64,000 bases of DNA from Abelmoschus esculentus. Taxonomy: Eukaryota > Streptophyta > Magnoliopsida > Malvales > Malvaceae. Under the pieces are notes generated by a model that searched no databases, was not told the origin of the DNA, and saw nothing but the letters and a program-made list of their open reading frames with translations. The stretch spans positions 2,797,501-2,861,500 of the forward strand of contig JAUCBN010000055.1 in NCBI GenBank assembly GCA_035048815.1. The letters are read 5' to 3'. Below are positions 22,230 through 33,402 of the stretch, one piece after another. A program made the translations under genes and the position numbers. Position 1 is the first letter of the stretch; each line of letters opens with the position of its first letter.

Positions 22230-25200
22230 AAGGCTGGCAGCAGTAAAATGTTTTTAATGTATTAGCTAGGGTTTTGGCAATTGGTTTTTCAAGAGATTAC
22301 GTGTTGACCAAGGAGTTTGGAAAAAGTCATGCACGCAACAGGCATAAAATGGAAAAGAAAATACTATGTGAAAATGGATTTTTTTTTTGCTTAAATGAAA
22401 AATAAACAATTAAATTATAAACAATTAAATGAAAATGCACGCAACAGGCATAAAATGGTGGTTGCGGTGGTGGTTGCGGTGGTAGAAAACGTCTGATTCT
22501 AAACATCCGTTCATTAATCGGTTGTTTCGTCCCAAATAACTGTTTCGAAACTACCAAAAAATCTGATTTTTACAACGGGGTTTGTCCCTAAAACCCAGGT
22601 TTGAGACTTCAACGGTAAACAAAATCTTAGTTTGCTTTTAGTCGAAATTAGTTCATATATTATTATTTTTTATCATTTTAAGTCTAATAGTTATTTAAGT
22701 CAAAAAATTATTTTAGCTAATAAAATTTTGATACATCACAATTTTTTCGACCAATAAATAATTTAATAACTAAAATAAAAAACTGACATAGTATATATAC
22801 TTATTTTAATAAAAAAATAATTTAAGGTCTAAAAACAAAAAAATATTTATTTTTCATTTAAACTTTTTTCTTACAGGAATGACTTGATGTAAAAGGTTTT
22901 AGGGTTTTGAATGTTTCATAGCACAACTTGTTATAACACTTGAAAAGTTGTTTTTTTGTCGTGTTTAGATATTAATGAGAGATTATTAAGAGTTTAAAGA
23001 ATAATAATTTACTTAATTCATCCAATTATCTTTAAAATTCCAGTTTCCAATTTTGATATTTAAAACTTTTGCTTTGGTATTAACGTTTATGCTCGTATAA
23101 AACAAGAATGATTGTAATAATAAAATTTTCTCTTGATTTGTTTAAGGAAAGACTGGCAGTCTTATTATTACAGCGAAGCTAATGGGAAGACACTTTAATT
23201 TTCGTTCCATGACCGGAATTTATATTATAACCTTTGAATTTTTTAGTCCACTATGATAAAAGTTTTGACACGTTTCCTTGTTTTTTTTTAAAAAAAGATA
23301 TTTAGGGATAGGTATTTTTCCCGACCTGATCGGGTCAAAATTTTTAATGAAAAGAATTAAATTTGGGTCGAATTTTTATTGGATGTAAAATATTCGATCC
23401 GACCTGAGATTAATTATGTATTTTTTTAAATTTTTAGTAATATTTTTAATAATCATTCTCTCTGTTTTTTATAAATAGGTCCTTCAAATTATTTTTTATT
23501 TTCAATTTAATTGTTAAAATTATAATATTTTATAATTAAGTTCACTACAATTATTTTTTTATAATTAAATCCCCAAAATTACTTTTTATATAGATCGAGT
23601 TGGATCAGATCGGAGTCGAATTTATAATTTTATAACACTATATTTTTAATATAGTTTCATAATAGTTTAAATTTTGAACCCTTACATAAAATTCTATCTC
23701 TATCCCTGATCCTGATACGACTCGGATGCAATCCTTTGAAAGCGAGAGATACATATCTTGACTCAGTCCTGTGCCGTTCGAATAGTTGCATATACTATAA
23801 ATATATTGACAAATTTTGGGTGTTAACCACAAGAAAGCAAAACAAATTAAAAAAATATTATCTGTCTATCTATCTATCCATTAGCAAACTATTGTCTACA
23901 TGGTCCAAAAGCATGGGTCATTGCCAATGGTACACATTAAAATGTAAACGCATTAAAGTATGTACATAAACATCCAAAATTTGTTAATGAAAATATTGGT
24001 TCACTTGGACTGTACCCAAAATTGTTGGAGGGTTTGATAATGAAATTAAAATAACATCTGTTGGACATCCCATCCCCATCAGGAACTTTTAAAAAAATTT
24101 AAACTTTTTCCTCGTTTCATCGAATTTCATTTTAAATTCCGTGTCTCGATATTTAACAAGTCGAGTTACTTAATAAATCAGATGAATTATATATGATCAT
24201 TTTAAGGTTCTGTCTTTTTAAAATGTCATGTTAATTACAGGTCAGATGAAAGCGTGTTAGGTAAAATCAAATCTAGGGTCATTTTATGTAGAATTATATC
24301 AAATATTTACTTGATTAATCTCGATTTAGGTCCATATTAGGTCAAGTGCACGTATGTCAAGTTCAGTTATTATATTATCATATTCAATTTAAATTACGTT
24401 TCATTCTCAACTCAAGTGTGTGCATCCAAAATAATCTGATACAACATAAATTTGAGTCAATATCATATCGAACTCATTTGATCAGTTCGGCTCATCACCA
24501 CATCAGATTACAATCAATACAAACTGAAGTCGATTTTTGTCGAATTTTAAAATCATTACCCAAAATTTATCCTATAAAAACAAAAGATCTCACTTTTTTT
24601 TTAAAAAAAATAAGCCCATGTTTATGTATTTTCAGGCCTAAAATTGCATGTTTTTTTTAAACTTAAATAGGAGGTTTAACTGAAGATTATCAGATTGTTT
24701 AACATTTTGCGTATAAAATATGAATGTGAAAGAAATAGACTTATATCCTTACCGTTTATCAATTATTTGCACGGAGATTCGACCTTAATTTCCTAATATA
24801 TAAATCCCCAAGGTTGCTTTTATAACTTTTCATACAAAAATTATTTATCAATTAAATGAGATTATTTCCTGAAAAAAAACCTTAAAATATCAATTAAATT
24901 AGGATTTTTTTCAAGTCTCTTTTGTGACTTGTAATTTGACTAAAATCGATAGTGAAGGTTTAGTGAGTAAGATTATAAAAAAAAAATTTGATTGATCTTT
25001 TTAATCTTTTTTCTTTATTAGAAGGTTACAACTTATTCAAACGATTATTTTCGGTAAACAAAATTTTTGGGGTCGAATCTTTTTTTCCCCTCTAGAGTGA
25101 TAAAAGGTTGAGTATCTTTGTAATTCTTTTTCATGAAAAAGAAAGTGTGAATCTGTCTGTAGTTTAAGACTTAGTTGGGTGCAACTGTGAGAAGGAGACT

Positions 25201-26130
25201 TGAGGCTTAAGAACTTGTATATGTGGAACAAAGCATGTCTCGTGAAATGTTTGTGGTTGATTATTGTTTGTTCTGGTTTATTGTATATATGCTCAAAGGC
25301 TCTTCATTGTGGGATGTACAAGAAAAAAAATCATCATAATTGGGCTTGAACAAAATCTTGAAACTAAGGCTATTGTGGTTGCAATTGTCTGTGACTGTGC
25401 AACCTCAGAGTGATTTTAAGGTGAGCAAGCTCTGAGTAAAACTTCGACACAACCTGAAGAAGGTATCATAGGCTAGAATCGTGTAGGGTAGTCCCTCTAT
25501 TACCCTTTTATTACTTGGTTAGTAGTGTTGGATAGGTTGCTTACTAAGACTCGCATGCTTTTTTGGGGTTGTGAGATTGATCTCATATGTTTACTTTGTG
25601 GGAAGACTATAGATGCTGAGTGTAGCTTTGTTATGCAGCTATTGGTGTTGGGTTTTGGACATTGTGACATGTAGATTGTGTATGGAGGGTGGATTGATCT
25701 CTGTGTTTAGCTGCAATCAAGGGCAAAAGGTAAGAGTATGTTGACTACTATCTTGAGGTTTTTTTTGGTGTTGTATCAACTATTTTATTTAAAAGGAAAA
25801 GAATTTACGTCTATATGGGCATAACCTTTACATGTGTCATCACTAGGCTAAGCTTGTGATATAAATCCAAACAATAAATATATATTTATTATTTTGTTCT
25901 ATATTTATTCACATAAAATTATAGATTTAATTTTTTAATTTAATTAAAATAATAATTAAATTATTTTACATAATAAATTATAATAAAAATTTATTTGATA
26001 AACTCTAAACTTTAACCCCGATTAACTTTTTGTTTTAATTAAACTTTGATTAAATTTTATTTTTTTTATATATGATCCTTATATAATCTCAGAAAACAAA
26101 AGCCTGTAAATGCATTTTAAGAGACAAAAG
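22230..26130. other. Intergenic between the second PIP gene and the NAC gene
   Basis: No gene was found. A 24-bp word beginning ATGCACGCAACAGGCATAAA occurs twice, about 104 bp apart (near 22330 and 22434). A candidate MITE lies at about 23303-23728. Sequence from about 25,260 to 25,760 is less AT-rich and could be an old insertion, but it shows no ORF or terminal repeats. The 24346-24660 ORF has no family features. Confidence 0.5.
23303..23728. mobile_element. Possible hAT-like MITE, borders imperfect
   Basis: The left end reads TAGGGATAGGTATTTTTCCC. The right end on the opposite strand reads CAGGGATAGAGATAGAATTT. The subterminal region has CCCGACCTGATCGGGTC on the left and GGATCAGATCGGAGTCG on the right. 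No matching 8-bp target duplication was found, so this is a similarity-based call. Confidence 0.45.
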
Positions 26131-26137
26131 TCAGAAT

Positions 26138-26636
26138 TAGGGATGGGCACGAAACTCGAATCCGACGGGTTTCGATCGGACCTGATTCGATCGGGTCAGA
26201 TTTTTTTTATAAAAAAAATCGGGTTTGGGTCAGGTCGGGTTTAAGGTGGAAAAAATCCGACCTGACCTGACCCGACCCGACCCAAGACTAATAGTGTAAT
26301 TTTTCCATATATAGTTTAGGGATATTTGCAATAATGATCCCTCTTTATATATTTTTTATATAATTAGGTCACTAAAATTAATTTTTTTTACAATTAGGTC
26401 ACTAAAATTTTATTTTTTTACAATTAGATCCCTAAATTGTATTTTTTTACAATTAAGTCCCTAAAATTTAATTTTTTTAATGATTCGGGTCAGGTTGGAT
26501 CGAACTTTAAAGCTTAAAAATCGAGTCGGGTCGGATTTTTTTCACCCGAAACCCGGGTCGGGTGGCGGGTATGAATTTCCGGGTTAGGTGCGTGTGGGCC
26601 GAAAATCCGACCCAACCCGACCCGTGCCCATCTCTA
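26138..26636. mobile_element. Non-autonomous hAT element (MITE), 499 bp, clean borders
   Basis: A perfect 8-bp direct repeat, GTCAGAAT, lies at 26130-26137 and 26637-26644. The terminal inverted repeats are TAGGGATGGGCACG on the left and TAGAGATGGGCACGGGTCGG on the right, opposite strand. Subterminal GACCTGACCCGACCCG-like words are repeated in both halves. Three to four copies of TTACAATTAG(G/A)TC(A/C)CTAAA sit in the middle. It lies about 280 bp upstream of the NAC start codon, so it is in the promoter region of that gene. Confidence 0.88.
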
Positions 26637-26918
26637 GTCAGAATAGGCTACGTGGGCTAAGAAGATCCAACAATAACAAATTTGCCTTTGTTGTTTTTGA
26701 TAACTTATCATCGAAAAAGTACTTATCAATTAAATTATGATTACTTTCTACGCAAGTAACTAAAGAATAAAAAAGATTCGTGCACTTCCCAAATCCCAAA
26801 TCCTTATAAAAGGATACCAATCTTGATCCTCAGCCTCTCACCATTCGTTTGTATTAGGTTTCCAAAACTTGAAAACCAGATACAAGAAAGCTTCTTGTTT
26901 ATTCCAAGCCAAAGAGTT

Positions 26919-27889
26919 ATGGACATGGAAAGGATTCCTCCAGGTATTCGGTTTGTACCAACTGATTATGAGCTTGTTGAAGATTATCTGTCAAAGAAGG
27001 TGAGAGGCGAGCCATTACCTTGCGACCAAGTTGTCTATGACTGTGAAATCTATGGAGATAAAGAGCCATGGAAGCTTTTCGGTGAGACCAACTCCGAAAT
27101 TTGTTATGTATTCACAAAACTAAGGAAGAAGGGGAACGGAAGAAGGATTGATAGAACAGCGGGGTCAGGAACCTGGAAAGGTGAAAGAACCGATCCTGTT
27201 ATGGATTCTGAGAAGAATCATGTAGGGGATAATAAACTTTTCAGTTTTAAAGTGGATGGAGGTTCCAAGAACGAACAGAAGGGACATTGGATCATGCGGG
27301 AGTTTTCACTTACTAACAAGGATCAAGTAAGTTCCTTACTTGACACTATTTTTTACTATTATTATATATGTTCGATGCTTTGTCGACTAGGGTTAGGTCA
27401 TTCCGTTCTGTTCTGTTCAAGTTTAGTACTTGAAACCTAGTTTTTGTTGTTGGACATGCCTTGAATCAGTCTTTGTCATGATTTGTACACTAACTTCCAT
27501 TGTTTTGTTTGTGTTTATAGGTGGATGATTGGGTACTCTGTCGAATCTACAACAAAAATAACCAAAAAAGATCTCTGGAGCATGGTAACGATGACATGTT
27601 ACCACCTTCGGTATCAATCGACAGACAATATAATGAAGAAGATGATTTGTTTGACTTTGATGCAATGATGGGGAGTGACAGATAATATAATGAAGAAGAT
27701 GATTTGTTTGACTTTGATGCAATGATGGGGAGTGATGGCATAAGCACTGATCCCGTTCCTGATCAGTGGGAAATGGGATATTCAGACTTATCCATGGTTA
27801 ACCCTCTGAAAAGGACCCTCCCTTTGCCTTACTGCATCGAAGACGAAACCGTATGGCCGTGGAGGAGCAAGAGATTACGTGGGAATAGC
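26919..27889 (+). pseudogene. NAC-domain transcription factor gene, 5' part (premature stop, split by Copia)
   Basis: Exon 1 (26919-27326) and exon 2 (from 27521) join at a phase-0 GT-AG intron. The NAC DNA-binding domain is complete: PPGIRFVPTDYELVEDYL (subdomain A), VYDCEIYG, the RTAGSGTWKGER block (subdomain C), KGHWIMREFSL, and VDDWVLCRIYNK (subdomain E) after the intron. NAC proteins bind DNA as dimers through this domain, while the C-terminal half controls transcription. In exon 2 a 57-bp unit is duplicated in tandem, and a C-to-T change in the second copy makes a TAA stop at 27683-27685. The product would be 190 residues with the DNA-binding domain but little else. The old frame continues open past this stop to 27889, where a Copia element is inserted; the remainder resumes at 33241. 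It could still make a short dominant-acting NAC protein or be fully inactive. Pieces of a second copy lie at 33914 and 36121. Confidence 0.88.
27620..27733 (+). repeat. 57-bp tandem duplication in NAC exon 2
   Basis: Units 27620-27676 and 27677-27733, each 19 codons long, encode the acidic stretch NEEDDLFDFDAMMGS. They differ at the third codon, CAA in the first and TAA in the second. Because the unit is a multiple of three, the duplication alone would have kept the frame; the point change makes it truncating. Confidence 0.95.
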
Positions 27890-28401
27890 TGTTGGGGAAA
27901 CCGGGTTATTTCAGACACGAACGTAGCTTCAAATCTAAGTTGAATTGACAAGATTGAAACCACCAAAATTTGCACAGCGGACAAACCCGTCAAACTATTG
28001 AATATTGTAATCCAAGGAAAAACCAATAAACAAACAAAATAAATAATGGAGAGAACACAGAGAATTTACGAGGTTCGACAAACGTCTACTCCTCGGGCAC
28101 CACCACCGGATGATAACTTCACTATTACCAAAATGGTACAAACAAATGGAATTTTTAGGAATTCCCGAATACAACAAATGGGAGAAGAAAGAACCAATCG
28201 AGAGAGATGGTTGGGATTTTTGGGATGATATGAAATGAAAAATTCATCCCTATTTATAGTTAAGCTCCAAGGACTAAACCTGTAAATAGCCTAATATTTA
28301 AGGACCCAAAAATAATTTTCCCATACACCATTTAATATCAAATTAAATGGGTATGTTTAATTCAATTTAATGGCCATGAAACGTTCAAGCCATTTATCAC
28401 A
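27890..28401 (-). repeat. Copia element 1, LTR (3' LTR in element orientation)
   Basis: 512 bp, bounded by TG...CA on the plus strand (TGTTGGGGAAACC to TTTATCACA). It matches 32724-33235 apart from scattered substitutions. The adjacent purine-rich tract on the internal side marks it as the 3' LTR of the minus-oriented element. Confidence 0.95.
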
Positions 28402-28520
28402 AATCTCCACCTTGGCTTGAAATTCATCAAGTTTCTCAAGTCTTCTTCAACTCCCCAAAATAAAGTTATCTTCTGCAGTGCCTCCAAATGCGCTCACGAG
28501 CGCCATACACCCGAAGGTGC

Positions 28521-31500
28521 TCAAACTCGCAAGATATTAATCAAGTCCAAACAATGATTGAACTTGATTGCTGTTACCACCTTGGTCAACATATTTGCAG
28601 GATTTTCTGCTGTCACAATCTTCTGAAGTAGAATCTTTCCTTCTTCAAAGATCTCCCGCACAAAGTGATACCTCACGTCGATGTGCTTAGTCCTTGAATG
28701 GTAGACTTGATTTTTCGCTAAATGAATAGCACTCTGACTATCACAATAAAGACTAATATGACTTTGAACAACTCCCAAGTCTTCCAACAATCCGTTAAGC
28801 CAAATTGCTTCTTTAACAGCCTCTGAAACCGCCATATACTCTGCCTCTGTAGTAGACAAAGCCACTATAGACTGTAAAGTAGACCTCCAACTTACTGGCG
28901 CCTTTGCTAGAGTAAACAAATATCCAGTAGTTGATTGACGCTTATCCAAATCACCAGCATAGTCGGAATCAACATATCCAACCACTACCTGACCAAGTGC
29001 TTCATCCTGCTCAAACACTAAACCAACATCTACGGTTTGTTGGAGATACCGTAGAATCCATTTCACAGCTTGCCAATGTCCTTTTCCAGGATCATGCATG
29101 TACCTACTCACCACTCCAACTGCTTGTGAAATGTCAGGTCGCGTACACACCATCGCATTCATTAAGCTCCCTACTGCATTAGCATATGGAACTTTTGTCA
29201 TATATTCTCACTCTTCATCAGTTTTAGGAGATAACTGAGAACTAAGTTTCAAATGAGAAGCGAGTGGGGTACTTACATGTTTTGTATTATCATTCATACC
29301 AAAACATTGTAATACCTTTTTCAAATATTGTTTTTGAGTTAAACAAAGTTTGCCTCTCCATCTGTCTCTACTTATCTCCATGTCGAGAATCTTCTTGGCC
29401 TCACCAAGATCTTTCATCTCAAACTCTTGATTCAACTGAGCCTTCAATCTGTCAATCTCTTGCTGACTCTTTGAAGCGATCAACATATCATCAACATACA
29501 AGAGAAGATAAATGAAAGAACCATCTTGTAGCTTTCGCAAATACACACAATGATCGTATTTGCTTCTTGTGTACTTCTGCCTCATCATAAAACTATCAAA
29601 CCGCTTGTACCACTGCCTCGGAGATTGCTTTAATCCATAAAGCGATTTGTTCAACTTGCAAACCCATTTCTCACCACCAGCGTTCTCGTATCCTTCTGGC
29701 TGAGTCATATAGATCTCCTCTTCTAAATCACCGTGCAAGAAAGCCGTCTTTACATCGAGTTGAGCTAGCTCCAAATTCAACTGTGCTACCAAGGCCAACA
29801 ATATTCTAATTGAGGAATGCTTCACAACAGGGGAAAATACCTCATTGTAGTCAATTCCTTCCTTCTGAGCGTAGCCTTTAGCTACCAATCTTGCCTTGTA
29901 GCGAACATTTTTCTTGCTTGGAGATCCATCTTTCTTTGCAAATACCCACTTGCATCCAATTGCCCTTTTACCTTTCGGTAAATACGTCAAATCCCAGGTG
30001 TTGTTCTTTTGGAGAGATTGCATTTCTTCATCCATAGCAATTTTCTACTTATCACTTTCGAAGCTTTGCACTGCTTCTTGATAAGTGACAGGGATATCAA
30101 CATCAACAACTGGAAGGGCATAGGCCACCATATCTGTAAATCGAACAGGTCTACGGATTTCTCTCCTTGGCCTTCTAACTGCAAGTGGTTCTGATGTCTC
30201 CAATGGTTCTTGGGTTTGAACATCATCATCTTCTGATTCCTCTATTGGAGTTAGAGAATCAGTAACATCAATTACTGGGCTAATCACCGTCCGTTGAAGC
30301 TCCACCTGTTTTGGAGTACACTCCACCTGCTGTGGAGTACTACCCGTCTGAACATCTCCAATTGTTACCTTCTTCAACAAGACAGATTCATCAAAGGTAA
30401 CATCTCTGCTACAAATTATCTTCTTTGTCTCTAAACACCAAAGACGAAATCCCTTCACTCCATGGGTGATTCCCATAAAGAGAGCCTTCTTTGCTCTAGG
30501 ATCAAGCTTTGACTCCTTCACATGATAGTATGCAGTGGATCCAAATACACGTAAGGAATCATAATCTGTAGTAGGTTTTCCAGACCATACCTCCAACGGT
30601 GTTTTTCCTTCAATCGCTGATGACGGTAGACGATTGATGAAATGACTAGCATATGCCACAGCCTCAGCCCAAAATGTTTTGTCCAACCCAGCATTGGACA
30701 ACATACATCGAACTTTCTCAAGTAGCGTTCGATTCATATGCTCTGCCACCCCATTCTGTTGTGGTGTATGTCTAACAGTGAAGTGTCGAACAATACCAAA
30801 CTCTTGGCAAACGTCAAAGAGCGGATCACTTCTATATTCCCCTCCATTATCCGTCCTAAGTCGTTTAATCCTCTTGCTAGTCTGGTTTTCGATCATATTT
30901 TTCTACTTTAGGAAAATTTTGAGAACTTCATCTTTAGACTTCATTGTATACACCCAAACTCTTCTGGAAAAGTCATCGACAAAAGTTACAAAATAGTGTT
31001 TCCCTCCCAACGATGCTGTTTTAGAAGGACCCCACACATCTGAGTGAACATAATCCAAAATACTTTTCGTATTATGGATAGCGGTGCCGAATTTCACTCT
31101 CTTTTGCTTTCCCAGAACACAATGCTCACAAAAGTTTAACTTGCAAGCCTTTGCACCTTTCAACAATCCTTGCTTTGCCAGAATTTGCAAGGATTTCTCA
31201 CCAGCGTGTCCCAACCGCATATGCCATAACATGGCTGAATCCAATTTGTCTCCCCCGGAAGCTACTGCTCCTGCTCCAATAACTGTACTACCTTGGTAGT
31301 AATACAAGTTATTTTTTCTGATGCCCTTCAGTATCACCAACGCGCCAGATAGAACTTTTAAAATTCCATCTCTCATAGTAACAACTAAGCCTTTAGATTC
31401 CAAGGCTCCCAACGAGATGAGATTCTTCTTTAAACTAGGCACATATCGAACATCAGTCAAAACTCTAGTTGATCCATCTTGATTCTTCAAACGAATTGAA

Positions 31501-32519
31501 CCTATCCCAACAGTTTTACAGGCGTTGTCATTGCCCATATAAACAACTCCTCCATTTAGTTCTGCTAAATCGGAGAACCACTCCCGGTTAGGGGACATAT
31601 GATAGGTGCAACCCGAATCCAATATCCACTCATCTGAATGGAAAGTTGATGGTGAAACAACTAGTGATATTTCAGAGTCACTGGTATCATGCTCTGCACC
31701 ACATGCATCTGGAGCAACTTTTCCTTTTCTCTTTAGCTTCGGACAATCTTTCTTCCAATGGCCTTTCTCGTGACAGAAGGCACATTCATCTTTCTCAAGT
31801 CTGGACTTTGACTTTGATCTCCCTCTCCACTTTGATCTTTGGCTTTTCGAGCGACCTCTTGCCACCATAGCCTCCACTGCATTGTTCTTGTTCTCTATCT
31901 TGGTTTTCTTTCTGAGCTCGTAACTATACAAAGCAGCAGTTACATCTTTAAAGGACACTTCTTTCTTTCCATGAAGTAACGTTGTTTCAAGGTGCTCAAA
32001 TTCATCTGGAAGTGATGACAACAACATTAAAGCCAAATCTTCATCTTTAAAAGTTTCATCCATGCCCAATAAGTCTGACACTAACTCATTAAAGGCAGTG
32101 ATGTGTTCATTCATACTGGTGCCTGGTTGATAATCAAATCGAAACAATCTTTTCTTCATGTAGAGACGATTCTGAGAGCTTTTCTTTAGGAACTTTTCCT
32201 CCAATGCTTTCCACAGCTTGCATGCAGAAGTCTCATTCTTATAGACATACTTCTGCTCCCTGGAAAGACAAGATCGAATCGTACCACACGCCATACGGTT
32301 GATTGTTTTCCAATCATTCTCCATCATATCTTCGGGTTTTTCTTCTTCAATGGCAACATCTAAACCTTGTTGGAATAAAGCATCTAGCACTTCACCTTGC
32401 CACATGCCGAAATGACCAGATCCATCAAACAGCTCCACCGAGAAGCTTGCATTTGACATCATTCTCCTTACCGGTATAGTAAAGGAGCTTGATGCCTCAG
32501 CTGACCCGTCTTTTGCCAT
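28521..32519 (-). pseudogene. Copia element 1 gag-pol polyprotein, three in-frame stops
   Basis: One frame runs from the ATG at 32519 to 28521, about 1,330 codons, broken only by stops at 30903-30905 (TAG), 30045-30047 (TAG) and 29208-29210 (TGA); no frameshift separates the pieces. The gag region comes first, with a CCHC zinc knuckle (CAFCHEKGHWKKDC, near residue 250). The aspartic protease motif LDSGCTYHM lies near residue 300. The HHCC integrase zinc-binding part (LWHMRLGH) and the integrase core (HSDVWGPS, then TDNGGEY) follow. Reverse transcriptase shows RARLVAKGY-type and YVDDM motifs, and RNase H shows DSDYAGDLDKR and STTEAEYMA. With three stops it cannot make a full polyprotein. Confidence 0.95.
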
Positions 32520-32723
32520 GACAACGAACAATATTCAATAATTGCTATTATGCAAGAACTAGATACTGAGAACACTACACCAGGTAAGTTCCCAGGAAAG
32601 AGAGATGGATCACACGAATCACTTAAGTACCAAGTCTTTCCTAGACATGCAATGTCACAATATCACAATTCTTTGCAGCAACCGAGCAACCGAGATAACC
32701 GTCACCGAAGCTCTGATACCAAT

Positions 32724-33235
32724 TGTTGGGGAAACCGGGTTATTTCCCACACGAACGTAGCTTCAAATCTGAGTTGAATTGACAAGATTGAAACCACCAA
32801 AATTTGCACAGCGGACAAACCCGTCAAACTATTGAATATTGTAATCCAAAGAAAAACCAATAAACAACCAAAATAAATAATAGAGAGAACACAGAGAATT
32901 TACGAGGTTCGACAAATGTCTACTCCTCGGGCACCACCACCGAATGATAACTTCACTATTACCAAAATGGTACAAACAAATGGAATTTTTAGGAATTCCC
33001 GAATACAACAAATGGGAGAAGAAAGAACCAATCGAGAGAGATGGTTGAAATTTTTGGGATGATATGAAATGAAAAATTCATCCCTATTTATAGTTAAGCT
33101 CCAAGGACTAAACCTGTAAATAGCCTAATATTTAAGGACCCAAAAATAATTTTCTCATACACCATTTAATATCAAATTAAATGGGTATGTTTAATTCAAT
33201 TTAATGGTCATGAAACGTTCAAGCCATTTGTAACA
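32724..33235 (-). repeat. Copia element 1, LTR (5' LTR in element orientation)
   Basis: 512 bp, ending ...GTAACA on the plus strand. It is next to the primer-binding site on its internal side (minus strand TGGTATCAGAGC), so it is the 5' LTR of the minus-oriented element and should carry its promoter. Confidence 0.95.
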
Positions 33236-33240
33236 ATAGC

Positions 33241-33402
33241 AATGCGAATGATGGTGGAAGTTTGGAGATTGCCACACTGCCTAGCCAGCTACCTCCAACC
33301 CTTCCACTGCAGCAACACCACCAACAGCAGCAGCAGCAACAAGCCAACAACAACAACAACAGCAATCATTGTTGGGTTCCAGGGCCCAACTGGTACTCTT
33401 AA
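33241..33402 (+). pseudogene. NAC gene, 3' remainder of the last exon
   Basis: After removing one copy of the ATAGC target duplication, the frame that ended at 27889 continues here for 53 codons to a TAA at 33400-33402. The segment is low-complexity: a leucine/proline stretch, a glutamine-rich run (seven Gln), then an asparagine run, ending VPGPNWYS. Such Gln/Asn-rich tails are common in NAC C-terminal regions. It is not translated from its own start and can be joined to the NAC gene only across the Copia insertion. Confidence 0.88.

Larger units (their letters stand above)
27890..33235 (-). mobile_element. Ty1/Copia LTR retrotransposon, 5.3 kb, inserted in the NAC last exon
   Basis: Two 512-bp LTRs (27890-28401 and 32724-33235) flank a minus-strand gag-pol region. 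The target duplication is ATAGC at 27885-27889 and 33236-33240. On the minus strand, the sequence next to the right LTR is a primer-binding site reading TGGTATCAGAGC, complementary to the 3' end of initiator-Met tRNA. Next to the left LTR is a polypurine tract (AAGGTGGAGATTTG). By eye the LTRs differ at about 14 of 512 positions. The domain order gag, protease, integrase, reverse transcriptase, RNase H identifies the Copia type. Its insertion splits a codon-continuous NAC frame, so it post-dates that gene. Confidence 0.96.

Noticed and set aside
22327..22557. Minus-strand ORF with a short proline-rich PPQPPPQPP stretch
   Set aside because: Derived from a small GGTGGTTGC repeat; upstream of a PIP gene in its probable promoter, no signal peptide or family match.
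24346..24660. Plus-strand ORF of 104 codons
   Set aside because: Composition is AT-driven, no motif, no splice or promoter context.
25260..25760. Stretch of more balanced composition suspected to be part of a gene or retroelement
   Set aside because: No frame longer than about 40 codons, no terminal repeats and no recognisable domain on either strand.
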